The position numbers and the translations under genes were made by a program. A stretch of DNA of 59,564 bases, from positions 1 to 59,564 of the forward strand of contig JBMZCV010000007.1 in NCBI GenBank assembly GCA_049613665.1. Direction: 5' to 3'. Positions 25,814 through 35,394 of the stretch are shown piece after piece. Source of the stretch: JBMZCV01 sp049613665. Its GTDB lineage: Bacteria; Bacteroidota; Bacteroidia; Chitinophagales; UBA2359. Within the stretch, counting starts at the first letter, position 1. Every line of letters begins with the position of its first letter. The notes below the pieces were generated by a model, which did not search any database, was not told the DNA's origin, and saw only the letters and a list, made by a program, of their open reading frames with translations.

Positions 25814-27931
25814 TTATAATTTTTCCCAAACCGTCATTTGTGAAATATTGTGTTGAAACTTTCGGCTGGTCTCACGAATAACAAAAGGAATATCCAATGG
25901 ATTGCCCAACATTTTGAAATCAGGTGTGAGTGCATCATGCAATCCTTCCAAAGTAAGATAACTTTCTCCTGTTTTTGCCTTAAAACCACCTAGCCATTTT
26001 TCTCGTTCAGTAAATTTTTCTGACCATGTATAGGGCGAAGCCAATATTAGCAAGCCTCCTGAAACAAGGCGAGATTTTATGAAATTTAAAAATTTAGCTG
26101 GGTCATAAAGCTTATCCAGTAAATTAGCCGCAAATACGAGGTTGTAATTCGTATATTTTGGATGCAAGTTACAAGCATCGCCTTGCATAAATTGCACTTT
26201 GTGTTTTATATTTTCATAGCCTTCAAAATCAGCTAGTTTTACCGATTTGAAAGTGACTAACTCACCTTCATTTTTGATAGCATATCGTTGCAAGCCTGCT
26301 TTTTGCAAGTTAGTTGGCCCTTCTATTAGTCGTGCCGAAAAATCGACAGCATCTACTCTATCAAATACTTTTGCAAGTTCAAAAGAAGCTCGCCCTGCTG
26401 CACAGCCTATATCTAATGCACGTTGTTTGGGTTTGTTTGCCATAAATTGAAGAGCATTTTGCACACAAGTTACAGGGAAATTTGCTACACCAAAATATTC
26501 ATTGCCATAATGAAACTCAAGATATTGTGTTACTGTCTCTTCTGTCTCACAAATATTCATTTCCACCTTTTGAAGCATTTCGCCTACTACATATCGCAAG
26601 CCAGCATGTTGAAAAAAATGCCGTCTAAAAGCATAACGTGCATCTTTTAGAGCATAATTACCTGTCGAAATCCAACAACCGCCTTTAAAAACATTGTGCT
26701 TGCCATCAAAGGTAGGGGTAGAAAAATCGTCGTATGCAGGATGTACTTTGAAGCCTTCATAAGCATCAAGAGGAGTTTCTGTCCATTGCCAAACATTGCC
26801 AATAATATCATAGAAACCTTGATGTGGAGGATAGTTGTTGATAGGGCAAGATGACATATAGCCTTCTAAATTTATATTTCCAGGGGCTGTATTCCAATCG
26901 GGCTGGTCTGTGAGAATGAATGAGCGTAGATGATACCATTCTGCTTCTGAAGGCATACGAATATTTTCGCCTGTTTTTTGAGATTTCCAATTGCAAAAAG
27001 CTTTTGCTTCCAGATAATTAATATTGACTGGCCAATCCCACGGCATATCAATCACTTTTAGCATCGTGCGATATTTATATTGCCCTTTTTCCTTTAACCA
27101 ATAAACAGGATATTCTGCTTTTCGATATGTTAGCCAACTCAGCCCTTCTTTATCCCAATAGGTAGGTGTGTGATAGCCATTATCTTCGATAAATGCTAAA
27201 AATTCTTGATTGGAAACTAGATATTTTGAAGCTTTGAAATCTTTAACATCAAATTCTTTTACACCATACTCATTGTCCCAACCATAAAATGTATTGTCTT
27301 TATCTTTGCCCAAGCTGATTTTGCCTGCTTTGACATCTAAAAGTTCATTTTGAGGAGCAGTATCGCTTTTTTTGCAGATATTTCCCCAAACATCATGCTT
27401 TTGAACAAGATGTAATGGCAATTCTCGTATCAATACAGAAGTCGTTTCTAAATGAATACGCTCATGTTCTATACCCATCATTACAATCCAAAGTGGGTCA
27501 TTCCAATTTATGGGCAGCGAAATATCACAAGATTTGATAAATGAATCTACAACAGTTCTTGTTTTATCTCGATATGCTTTTACGGCAGCTACTGAAGGCC
27601 ATTCATATGTTGCGATATTCAAATCGTCCCACGACATTTCATCTACACCTATTGCTAGTTTTGATTCCAAATCTTCATCAATTCGATGATTAATAAAACC
27701 TGCTACTCGTAGTTTATTGATGAAAAAAACAGCCGTGTGTCCATAATAAAAAATGAGCGGATGACGTAGTGGATTGGCCTGTACATAATAAGATTTCTCT
27801 TCACTCAAACACTCAAAAATACTTTCGTATAGCGAAAAAGATTGATGAAAATATTCTAAAATCTCTTGTCGTTTTTCCTCTTGCTTTCCTTTGCTTAAAT
27901 TAATTGTTTTGGTATGTGAGCCTGTTGTCAT
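25814..27931 (-). CDS. ovoA: Ovothiol biosynthesis enzyme OvoA (5-histidylcysteine sulfoxide synthase with methyltransferase domain)
   Basis: OvoA is a non-haem iron enzyme that uses O2 to join cysteine to C5 of histidine; the C-terminal domain is the proposed 5-thiohistidine N-methyltransferase of the ovothiol pathway. The 705-residue protein has the DinB-like iron-binding part with His65 (YYGHT) and HERIHLE (His156, His160, Glu162). A formylglycine-generating-enzyme-type domain follows (MPSEAEW 326-332, GNVWQWT 378-384, FKGGCW 415-420), then a SAM methyltransferase domain with DIGCAAGR starting at Asp507. The three-domain order and length match OvoA rather than the ergothioneine enzyme EgtB. 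The separate lyase step (OvoB) is not seen nearby. MITE-like copy B lies just upstream. Confidence 0.93.
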   Translation of the reverse strand: MTTGSHTKTINLSKGKQEEKRQEILEYFHQSFSLYESIFECLSEEKSYYVQANPLRHPLIFYYGHTAVFFINKLRVAGFINHRIDEDLESKLAIGVDEMSWDDLNIATYEWPSVAAVKAYRDKTRTVVDSFIKSCDISLPINWNDPLWIVMMGIEHERIHLETTSVLIRELPLHLVQKHDVWGNICKKSDTAPQNELLDVKAGKISLGKDKDNTFYGWDNEYGVKEFDVKDFKASKYLVSNQEFLAFIEDNGYHTPTYWDKEGLSWLTYRKAEYPVYWLKEKGQYKYRTMLKVIDMPWDWPVNINYLEAKAFCNWKSQKTGENIRMPSEAEWYHLRSFILTDQPDWNTAPGNINLEGYMSSCPINNYPPHQGFYDIIGNVWQWTETPLDAYEGFKVHPAYDDFSTPTFDGKHNVFKGGCWISTGNYALKDARYAFRRHFFQHAGLRYVVGEMLQKVEMNICETEETVTQYLEFHYGNEYFGVANFPVTCVQNALQFMANKPKQRALDIGCAAGRASFELAKVFDRVDAVDFSARLIEGPTNLQKAGLQRYAIKNEGELVTFKSVKLADFEGYENIKHKVQFMQGDACNLHPKYTNYNLVFAANLLDKLYDPAKFLNFIKSRLVSGGLLILASPYTWSEKFTEREKWLGGFKAKTGESYLTLEGLHDALTPDFKMLGNPLDIPFVIRETSRKFQHNISQMTVWEKL

Positions 27932-27984
27932 GTTTGTGTTTTTTAGGTATCTCTGACAATTTTATTGATTTTCGTTTGTAAAAA

Positions 27985-28163
27985 CAATGATTCGGACATT
28001 TTTTATAACAATTGTCAATTTAATAAAAAACACCTTTTGGTCAGTGAAACATACTATTTTTCAGTTCAAAAGGCTATAAAATTTGCAAATATTGGTCACC
28101 TTAGCCTAAAAAAAAGTATGGTTTAAGCCTTTGATAAAAAATGTATAAATTTCTGAACTATTG
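27985..28163. mobile_element. MITE-like element, copy B (179 bp)
   Basis: The sequence runs nearly parallel to copy A (16800-16981), in the same orientation, with ends CAATGATTCGGACATTTTTT and ...CTGAACTATTG; the right end has drifted more than in copy A. It is flanked by TAAAAA at 27979-27984 and 28164-28169. No coding capacity. It fills the gap between ovoA and holA. Confidence 0.8.
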
Positions 28164-28202
28164 TAAAAAAGAAAATATATTTAAAATGAACCAAAATCTA
28201 TG

Positions 28203-29207
28203 TTATCCATAAATAAGCCGATAAGTCATTTCTTTCAACAACTCTGCCGAAGAAGTGCTAGGATTGCCGATGCCTTTCGATTTCAAGTCGTAATTATACA
28301 ACAATTCAATCATTTTTTTTACTTGAAGTGTATTGTAATGTTTGATAGCTTCTTGATAATCTTTTAGAGCATAGCGATTTTTCAGATTCATAGCTTTCAA
28401 AATATCGGCTTCATTGCGGCCTTTCAAATGCTGATATACATACAAGCGGCTAACAAAACGATACAAACTACCGATAATCATAATAAGCGGAGCAGATTTT
28501 GGGTTGGCCGCAAAATAATTGGCCATTTTCATTGCCAGCACCGTATTTTTTTGAGCAATAGCTTTTTGAAATTCAAAAACATTATAATCCTTGCTAATGC
28601 CAATATTATCGGCGACATGCTGCTTGTTGATAATAGTTGCTGCATCAATATTGAGCAACAATTTATCCAACTCGTTGCTTACTTTCGAAAGGTCATTGCC
28701 CAAATATTCTGTCAATAAATTAACAGCATCGCTTTGAGCTCGTCGTTTTTTATCTTTCAAATATCGCTGAATCCAAGCAGGCACTTGATTGGGATATAGT
28801 TTTTTAGAGGTAAAAACAACACCATTTTTTGCAATCGCTTTAGCCGTTTTGGTCGTGCCTCTTATGGTTTTATATTTGTGAACAAGAATTAAAATAGTCG
28901 TTGGCGAAGGCTGTTTGGCATACACTTCTAGCTTGTTAATTTCTTTGAGTTCGTGAGCTTCTTTCACAATAACAACTTGATAAGGCGACATCATTGGATA
29001 TCGTCTAGCGGTTGTAACTATTGTTTCTATATCAGTATCTTTGCCATAAAAAGTCATTTGGTTAAAGCTTTTTTGGGCATTGCTCAAAATATGCTCTTCC
29101 ATATAACTAGCGAGTTGGTCAATAAAATAGCTTTCTTCGCCTTGTAACAAATATATTTGGCGATATTTTTTCGCTTTTAAGTCTTTTAGAATGTCGTTAT
29201 AATTCAT
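28203..29207 (-). CDS. holA: DNA polymerase III delta subunit
   Basis: HolA is the clamp-loader subunit that opens the beta sliding clamp. The 334-residue protein begins with the clamp-loader fold (IYLLQGEESYFIDQLASYMEEHIL) and has the degenerate AAA+ segments VVIVKEAHELKEINKLEVYAKQP and TILILVHKYKT. The C-terminal collar helices include YLGNDLSKVSNELDKLLL and YNVFEFQKAIAQKN. Length and order match bacterial delta. It is transcribed alone on the minus strand. Confidence 0.94.
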   Translation of the reverse strand: MNYNDILKDLKAKKYRQIYLLQGEESYFIDQLASYMEEHILSNAQKSFNQMTFYGKDTDIETIVTTARRYPMMSPYQVVIVKEAHELKEINKLEVYAKQPSPTTILILVHKYKTIRGTTKTAKAIAKNGVVFTSKKLYPNQVPAWIQRYLKDKKRRAQSDAVNLLTEYLGNDLSKVSNELDKLLLNIDAATIINKQHVADNIGISKDYNVFEFQKAIAQKNTVLAMKMANYFAANPKSAPLIMIIGSLYRFVSRLYVYQHLKGRNEADILKAMNLKNRYALKDYQEAIKHYNTLQVKKMIELLYNYDLKSKGIGNPSTSSAELLKEMTYRLIYG

Positions 29208-29868
29208 ATCATATTTTAAAAAAAGAAGATGCTCAAAAATGGTTAGTTCGACTAAACCAAATTAATTGATAGCTAAGTCTCAAAGTAGATTTAAAGCCTT
29301 TTGCAAAAATATTTTTAACAAACAAGTCATTTTTAATGTTCTGGAAATTTGAACCAAAAATAGTTACAAAAAAAGATAAAAACAATTTGTTTGAGATTTG
29401 GCCAAATATAGCTAACTAGCTTCTTTTTTGCAAAAAACCTACTTAATTTAATTTCGATTTTTTAGATTATGTATGAAGCAAAGCAAAAAAATAGCATTAC
29501 TTATACAATTGTATCGCAAAAGCAGTATAAGAACAAAATTTTTAATCGTATATTTGCCCAAATCATAAGGGGTTATTTGTATTTTGTTTTTGAGGTTAAA
29601 AGAAATGTACTTTTTTCAGCCAAAAGATAAAATTTAAACAGCTTCTAACACAAAACTTATTGTTAAGTAACAACAAGGAAATAAACTCACGATTTTGGGC
29701 AGCGATTTTTTTGATAGACAAGGCGAAAAATACAGTTATAGCCATAGCTACGACGAGGCTTTTCAACGAAGTATAGCAGAAAAACTCCAACTCAAATCAA
29801 TAAGTTATTTTTTGAGCGTTACTAAAATAGCATAAAAAGTTATTTAACTCAAAATAATGTATTGAAAT
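29208..29868. other. 661-bp gap with repeat-like sequence upstream of rfbC
   Basis: This divergent gap between holA and rfbC has an A/T-rich left part. It contains a TATATTTG box at 29549-29556 that could be a promoter for the plus strand. A less AT-biased block follows at about 29680-29790 with the near-palindrome TATAGCCATAGCTA; I suspect a dispersed repeat or gene relic but cannot identify it. The 16-mer TTTTTTGAGCGTTACT sits at 29808-29823. A minus-strand 64-codon frame here has no supporting feature. Confidence 0.5.
29808..29823 (+). promoter_or_regulatory. Conserved upstream 16-mer, copy 1
   Basis: TTTTTTGAGCGTTACT occurs identically here, at 42825-42840 and at 54485-54500, each time on the plus strand and upstream of a plus-strand gene (rfbC, the M1 peptidase, the giant CHU_C protein). 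Here it ends 45 bp before the rfbC ATG. Role unknown. Confidence 0.5.
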
Positions 29869-30438
29869 ATGGCAGAGACTTCAAACTTTATTGAAACGAC
29901 AGGCATTAGAGATTTAGTAGTTATTAATCCTCGTGTGTTTGGCGATGAAAGAGGCTATTTTTATGAAAGTTACAACAAGAAAAAATTAGAAGAAAATGGT
30001 TTGTTTTATGACTTTGTGCAAGACAATCAGGCTCGCTCAAGCTATGGTGTTTTGCGAGGTTTGCACTATCAACTTGCACCTTTTGCTCAAGCCAAATTGG
30101 TAAGAGTAGTTGAAGGTACGGTTTTAGATGTGGCAGTAGATTTGCGAAAAGGCTCGCCTACTTTTGGCAAGAGTTTTGGCATCGTTTTGTCGGCCGAAAA
30201 TAAAAAACAACTGCTAGTTCCTCGTGGTTTTGCTCATGGCTATGTCGTGTTGAGTCCTACGGCAGAGTTTTTTTATAAATGCGACAATTATTATGCAAAA
30301 GAACAAGAAGGTGGATTGATGTATAATGACCCCAAACTCAATATTGATTGGCAAGTGCCAGAAAAAGATTTGATTATTTCGCAAAAAGACCAACAACAAT
30401 TTGCGTTTGATGATGCACCAAATAATTTTGTTTATTAA
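29869..30438 (+). CDS. rfbC: dTDP-4-dehydrorhamnose 3,5-epimerase
   Basis: RfbC (RmlC) epimerises dTDP-4-keto-6-deoxyglucose at C3 and C5 in dTDP-L-rhamnose synthesis. The 189-residue cupin shows FGDERGYFYESYN, the catalytic His in VLRGLHYQ (His66), VVEGTVLDVAVDLRKGSPTFG, VPRGFAHGYVVLS and the Tyr-rich TAEFFYKCDNYYAKEQEGG. Length is standard. rfbD follows after 54 bp; rfbA and rfbB are not in the window, so the pathway is split. Confidence 0.96.
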   Translation: MAETSNFIETTGIRDLVVINPRVFGDERGYFYESYNKKKLEENGLFYDFVQDNQARSSYGVLRGLHYQLAPFAQAKLVRVVEGTVLDVAVDLRKGSPTFGKSFGIVLSAENKKQLLVPRGFAHGYVVLSPTAEFFYKCDNYYAKEQEGGLMYNDPKLNIDWQVPEKDLIISQKDQQQFAFDDAPNNFVY

Positions 30439-30492
30439 ATTTCTATATTTAAATTATTTATCCTGTAACATTTATTTAAACTAAGCTTAAAT

Positions 30493-31362
30493 ATGAAAAA
30501 AACAATACTTGTAACGGGTGCAAACGGACAATTAGGGCAGTCTTTGCAGATGTTACAATCTACCGCTAACGAAAATATAGAATGGCTTTTTTGCGGCCGC
30601 AAAGAGTTAGATATTACTGATAATGAGGCTGTTACAAATTATTTTGAAAAAAATAAGATTGATGTACTTTTCAATTGTGCCGCATACACTCAAGTAGATA
30701 GAGCCGAAAATGAGGAGGAAAAAGCTTATCAAGTCAATGCTGAAGCTTGCAAATATTTGGCCGAAGCTTGCCATAAAAACGATACCTTATTTGTGCATAT
30801 TTCTACCGATTTTGTGTTTGATGGCACAAAAGGAACGCCCTACAAAACCAATGATAAGACAAAAGCATTAGGTATATATGGCAAAAGTAAATTGAGAGGA
30901 GAGCAATATGTTCAAGACCTTGCAGAGCGATATGTTATTATTCGTACAGCTTGGGTATATTCTCCTTTTTTGAATAATTTTGTGAAAACAATGCGACGAC
31001 TCGGCAATGCTAGAGCTGAAATTGGTGTGGTATATGACCAGATAGGTTCGCCTACTTATGCGGTCGATTTGGCGGCTACAATGATTGAGATACAAGAGCA
31101 AATTGGTGAAAAGCAGATAGCTAAAACCTATCATTTTTCTAATCAAGGAATAATTAGTTGGTTTGATTTTGCGACAAACATCATGAAACTAAGTAATTTG
31201 CAGTGCAAAGTAAAGCCTATTGAAACGCACGAATATCCTACGCCTGCACATCGACCTTCATATAGCGTTTTATGGACACGAGATATTCAAAATGATTTTG
31301 GACTTAACATTAGTTACTGGTCAGACAGTTTGGAAAAATGTATTCAGATTTTGGAAAAATAA
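30493..31362 (+). CDS. rfbD: dTDP-4-dehydrorhamnose reductase
   Basis: RfbD (RmlD) performs the last step to dTDP-L-rhamnose. The 289-residue extended short-chain dehydrogenase has the NAD(P)-binding VTGANGQLGQSL, NCAAYTQVDRAENEEEKA, HISTDFVFDGTKGTPY and the catalytic YGKSKLRGEQ, all canonical. It follows rfbC by 54 bp and is probably cotranscribed with it; a long non-coding gap follows. Confidence 0.96.
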   Translation: MKKTILVTGANGQLGQSLQMLQSTANENIEWLFCGRKELDITDNEAVTNYFEKNKIDVLFNCAAYTQVDRAENEEEKAYQVNAEACKYLAEACHKNDTLFVHISTDFVFDGTKGTPYKTNDKTKALGIYGKSKLRGEQYVQDLAERYVIIRTAWVYSPFLNNFVKTMRRLGNARAEIGVVYDQIGSPTYAVDLAATMIEIQEQIGEKQIAKTYHFSNQGIISWFDFATNIMKLSNLQCKVKPIETHEYPTPAHRPSYSVLWTRDIQNDFGLNISYWSDSLEKCIQILEK

Positions 31363-31835
31363 CTGTAATATAAGCAATTCGATATTTCAAAATTTTTAGA
31401 GATATGTTATTTCTCAAATTTTGTTTCTGCAAATAATCGTGTGCTACTTATATGATGGTTTATTTTGTAGTTGTTACACAAACGTTTCGTATCTACGACG
31501 CTTTTAGCCTAGTCGTAAACCTAGTAAATTACAAACATATCGCACCTACGGCACTATAAAAAGATGTTTTTTAAAACTCTTAAAGCATCGTAGATACGAA
31601 ATACTTGTAAGTAGTTTATAGTGTAGTTAACTAGGCATTTTAGAAATCTTAAAAAAATAAAACTGTTATTCAATATTGATAACAATAACTTATCTATCTA
31701 CTGCTCACATTAAAATAAAATGTTTTTTTGCATATTAAAATACATAATAAGTTCTAAACTTATTATAGTGTTGTTATGTGTTATATAAGGCAAAATTCAA
31801 AAACAATAATATATACTTTTATTAAAGAAAGAATA
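31363..31835. other. 473-bp gap with inverted-repeat element
   Basis: Between rfbD and the tricorn-type protease. It holds the inverted repeat at 31485-31601 (separate entry) and otherwise AT-rich sequence that must contain the protease promoter. An in-frame ATG at 31776 precedes the chosen protease start but the intervening 20 codons look non-coding. Confidence 0.5.
31485..31601. repeat. Inverted-repeat element with 20-bp arms
   Basis: TTTCGTATCTACGACGCTTT (31485-31504) is matched in inverted orientation by 31582-31601 at 19 of 20 positions. The interior carries ATCGCACCTACGGCACT, richer in G+C than its surroundings. No target duplication is obvious. It looks like a small non-autonomous element or a large hairpin after rfbD. 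Confidence 0.6.
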
Positions 31836-34800
31836 ATGAATTATCAACAACAAGGCTATTATAGTCAAGCAACAATATACAAAAATAAAATTGTATTTGT
31901 TTCAGAAAACGACCTTTGGCAAGTAGATAGGAAAGGTGGTGTAGCACGAAGATTAACCGCAAATTTGGGCGAAGTTTCTAACCCTTGCTTTTCGCCAGAT
32001 GGCAAATACATTGCTTTTTCGGGACGAGAAGAGGGAACAACAGAGGTGTATGTGATGTCGGCAGAAGGCGGCTTGATGAAACGTCTTACTTTTTTTGGTA
32101 GTTTTGCAAAAGTCTTAGGTTGGAAAGACGACAAAATTATTTTTACGAGCAACTATGGACAAGCTTTTTTTCGATTTTTTCAGGTTTATGAGATTGCTAC
32201 AACAGGTGGCGAGGCTAAAAAACTGCCGCTAGGAATGGCAAATGCAGTCAGTTTTGGTGATAATATGACTGTTTTAGGACGAAATACAAGAGAACCTGCT
32301 CATTGGAAACGTTATCGAGGTGGCAGAACAGGCAAATTGTGGATAGATGCCAATAATTCAGGTGAATATAAAAAACTACTAAATCTTGATGGCAATTTTA
32401 TCTGTCCGATGATTATCAAAGATAGAGTTTATTTTATTTCAGACCACGAAGGAATAGGCAATATCTATTCTTGTTTAGCAGATGCAACTGATTTACAACA
32501 GCACACTTTCCACAAAAAGTTTTATGTTAGGAATGCCTCTACCAATGGAAAACATATCGTTTATCAAGCGGCAGGCGATATTTATTGTTATAATTTGAAA
32601 AATGCTGAAACAGAAAAAGTAAATATCAAATATTATAGCACACAAACGCATGAAGCACGCAAGTTTGTGAAAGCAGCAGATTTTCTTGAAAGCTACCAAA
32701 TAAGTCCAAAAGGCAAGACACTCGCAATCATTGCAAGAGGCAAATCTTTTGTGATGAAAAACTGGAATGGAGCAGTCATGCAATTTGGAGAGCGACAAGG
32801 CGTGAGATATAAGTGTTCGGCTTGGCTCAATGATAGTGAAAGAATGATTGTGGTTAGTAGTGAAAATGGCGAAGACCGATTGGAAATCTATCAAACAAAG
32901 AAAAATGAAATGTGTTGTCGTTTGAAACAACTCGACTTAGGACGCATTACTTCTTTTAAGGTGTCGCCCGTAAAAGATGAAATATTGCTCACAAATAATC
33001 GAAATGAATTGATTTGTGTAGATTTGGAGCAAGAAACAGCAAAAACGATAGTCAATAGCAAAACTTTTTTGATAGCTGGCTACAATTGGTCGCCAGATGG
33101 CAATTGGATTACCTATGCTTCAACAGAAGATGACCGAGTGACAACTATCAAAATTTATAGCTGTAAAACTGAAGAAACACACCAAGTAACAGATGCAGTT
33201 TTGAACGATGTGCAACCAACATTTGATGCTTCTGGCAAATATTTATTCTTCTTGTCGAGTCGTACTTTCAATCCTGTTTACGATAACTTTCAGTTTGGCC
33301 TCAATTTTCCAAAAGGAATGAAGCCTTATTTATTGACGCTTCGCAAAGATATTGGTTCTCCTTTTCTCGAAAACGGCAAAGGATTTGGCGATAGCGGTTA
33401 TAAAAGGAAAAAAGATGGAAAAACAAAAGAAAAAATTGAAGCATTTAGCATAGATTTTGAGAATATTCAAAACCGAATTGTGCCATTTCCTGTGGCAGAA
33501 GGAAATTATTCAAGAATTGTAGCAACACAAAATAGAGTTTTTTACACTTTTTATCATAGAGAAGGTGCTTTGACTGGTGGCCGACAGGTTAATAAAGTTG
33601 ATTTAAAAGCTTTTGACTTAAACATATTGGAGGAAGGAACGATAGCCAAAAATATTAGCGACTTTGAGGTTTCTGCCAATGGAAAAGCATTGATTTATAA
33701 AACAGACAAACAAGTTCGAGTCGTAAAAGCGACCTTAGATGTAGATGAATCTTTGCCTCGTGGCAAGCAAAAAAATCGCAAAGATGGCTGGATTGACCTC
33801 AATAGAATAAAAGTAGCTATTGAACCAAAGGCAGAATGGCAACAAATATTTACGGAGGCATGGAGTTTGTTGAGAGATTACTTCTGGACAGCGGATATGT
33901 CTGGTATTGATTGGCAACAAGTGCGAGAGCTATATGAACCATTAGTGGAGCGAGTTCATTCCAGAGAAGAACTCTCCGATTTGATGTGGGAAATGAATGG
34001 CGAGCTAGGAACTTCTCACGCATATGTGATGGGAGGAGATTTTCGCCCAAAACCAAATTATCCAATAGGTTTGTTAGGAGCAACACTCACTTTTGATGAC
34101 GAAAAACAAGCTTATCGATTTCAGCATATTGCAAAAGGTGATGTTTGGACAAGTAAAAATCCCTCGCCACTAAAACGTTTGGGTTTAAATATTGCCAAAA
34201 ATATGCTGCTCTTGGCTATTGATGGACAAATATTAACCAAAAATATTATGCCAAACCAATTGTTGATAAATAGAGCTAATCAAGAAGTTGTGTTGAGCAT
34301 AGCCGATGCCGATGGCGAAAATGTAAGAGATGTAACCGTAAAAACCATTAAAGACACTACTGCGTTATACTACCGAGATTGGGTAGAAAATAATCGGAAG
34401 TATGTGCGTGAAAAAACGAATGGAAAAGTAGGATATATTCATATTCCAGATATGAGTGCGGCAGGCTATGCCGAGTTTCACCGTTCTTTTTTATCTGAGC
34501 TTGATTATGATGGCTTAATTATTGATGTTCGTTTCAATCGTGGAGGGCATGTATCGCAGTTGTTGCTCGAAAAACTAGCACGAAAACGAATTGCATATGG
34601 TCGTTCTCGTTGGATGGGCAGCTACCCATATCCTAGAGAAGCACCAACAGGAAATATGGTTGCGATAACAAACGAACATGCTGGTTCTGATGGCGATATA
34701 TTTAGCCACAATTTTAAACAAATGGGACTCGGCAAACTCGTCGGAACAAGAACTTGGGGTGGTGTTGTTGGCATTTGGCCACGAAATAAACTAGTTGACG

Positions 34801-35039
34801 GAACAGTCACAACGCAGCCAGAGTTTGGTTTTTGGATGAATGATGTGAAATGGAAAGTCGAAAATTATGGTACTGACCCAGATATTGAAATCGATATTGC
34901 ACCACAAGACTATGTGCAAGCAAAAGACCCTCAACTGGATAGAGGTATTGAAGAAATTTTGAAAGATTTGGAAAGTAAACCTTTTGTGTTACCTGCTTTC
35001 GATGAAAAACCTAATTTAACACCGCCTTGGCAATCTTAG
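31836..35039 (+). CDS. Tricorn-type S41 protease
   Basis: Tricorn is a large cytoplasmic peptidase that trims peptides. The start at 31836 (MNYQQQGYYSQATIYKNKIVF) fits the family, giving 1067 residues. Order: beta-propeller repeats (SPDGKYIAFSGREEGTTEVY; SPDGNWITYASTEDD), a helical domain (WSLLRDYFWTADMSGIDW), a PDZ-like part, and the C-terminal S41 core. Catalytic residues are recognisable: TSHAY (Ser727, His728), the nucleophile in HAGSDGDIF (Ser951) and QPEFGFW (Glu996). There is no signal peptide, unlike many Bacteroidota tricorn homologues, so it should act in the cytoplasm. A large hairpin follows the stop. Confidence 0.93.
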   Translation: MNYQQQGYYSQATIYKNKIVFVSENDLWQVDRKGGVARRLTANLGEVSNPCFSPDGKYIAFSGREEGTTEVYVMSAEGGLMKRLTFFGSFAKVLGWKDDKIIFTSNYGQAFFRFFQVYEIATTGGEAKKLPLGMANAVSFGDNMTVLGRNTREPAHWKRYRGGRTGKLWIDANNSGEYKKLLNLDGNFICPMIIKDRVYFISDHEGIGNIYSCLADATDLQQHTFHKKFYVRNASTNGKHIVYQAAGDIYCYNLKNAETEKVNIKYYSTQTHEARKFVKAADFLESYQISPKGKTLAIIARGKSFVMKNWNGAVMQFGERQGVRYKCSAWLNDSERMIVVSSENGEDRLEIYQTKKNEMCCRLKQLDLGRITSFKVSPVKDEILLTNNRNELICVDLEQETAKTIVNSKTFLIAGYNWSPDGNWITYASTEDDRVTTIKIYSCKTEETHQVTDAVLNDVQPTFDASGKYLFFLSSRTFNPVYDNFQFGLNFPKGMKPYLLTLRKDIGSPFLENGKGFGDSGYKRKKDGKTKEKIEAFSIDFENIQNRIVPFPVAEGNYSRIVATQNRVFYTFYHREGALTGGRQVNKVDLKAFDLNILEEGTIAKNISDFEVSANGKALIYKTDKQVRVVKATLDVDESLPRGKQKNRKDGWIDLNRIKVAIEPKAEWQQIFTEAWSLLRDYFWTADMSGIDWQQVRELYEPLVERVHSREELSDLMWEMNGELGTSHAYVMGGDFRPKPNYPIGLLGATLTFDDEKQAYRFQHIAKGDVWTSKNPSPLKRLGLNIAKNMLLLAIDGQILTKNIMPNQLLINRANQEVVLSIADADGENVRDVTVKTIKDTTALYYRDWVENNRKYVREKTNGKVGYIHIPDMSAAGYAEFHRSFLSELDYDGLIIDVRFNRGGHVSQLLLEKLARKRIAYGRSRWMGSYPYPREAPTGNMVAITNEHAGSDGDIFSHNFKQMGLGKLVGTRTWGGVVGIWPRNKLVDGTVTTQPEFGFWMNDVKWKVENYGTDPDIEIDIAPQDYVQAKDPQLDRGIEEILKDLESKPFVLPAFDEKPNLTPPWQS

Positions 35040-35070
35040 TTTTTTTTGAAACAATAAGATAGGAGAGGAG

Positions 35071-35150
35071 GCCTAAAAAGTTTTTTTTGCGAAGATACAA
35101 GAGTTTATAAAGTAGTTTTGTATCTTAGTAGTTGAAAAAACTTTTTAGGC
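35071..35150 (+). terminator. Long hairpin terminator after the tricorn-type protease
   Basis: GCCTAAAAAGTTTTTT (35071-35086) pairs perfectly with 35135-35150, and inside it AAGATACAA (35092-35100) pairs with TTGTATCTT (35118-35126). The structure is followed by TTTTTT. The gap 35040-35394 holds nothing else except the promoter of the next gene. Confidence 0.75.
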
Positions 35151-35354
35151 TTTTTTATGCAATTGAATTATTTGCCTTTCAATTTATCAAAAAAACTAAC
35201 AAGAAATTGTCGCAGATAAAATTTTTTGTTATAAAACTTCATTTGGAATAACTTCCATTTTTTTAGGCTATTCAAAAGATGCTTGCTATGACAATAAAGT
35301 CCATATTTTTTTAATGTTAAAAAAAACTTTTATTTCAAACTGCAAAACTGCTGC

Positions 35355-35362
35355 TAATTTTG
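35355..35362 (+). promoter_or_regulatory. Probable -7 box of the fadJ-type gene
   Basis: TAATTTTG fits the Bacteroidota TAnnTTTG box and lies 32 bp before the ATG at 35395. A clear TTG at the usual distance is missing, so this is a weaker match than those of the HMG-CoA lyase and marR genes. Confidence 0.45.
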
Positions 35363-35394
35363 AAAAATAGAATTTTTAGAATAAAAACCTTGCT

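Noticed and set aside
29596..29790. 64-codon minus-strand frame upstream of rfbC
   Set aside because: Starts inside the composition-shifted block, hydrophobic by chance, no family signal, no promoter.
31776..31835. Upstream ATG for the tricorn-type protease
   Set aside because: The added 20 residues do not match the family and are AT-rich noise; the ATG at 31836 starts the conserved part.
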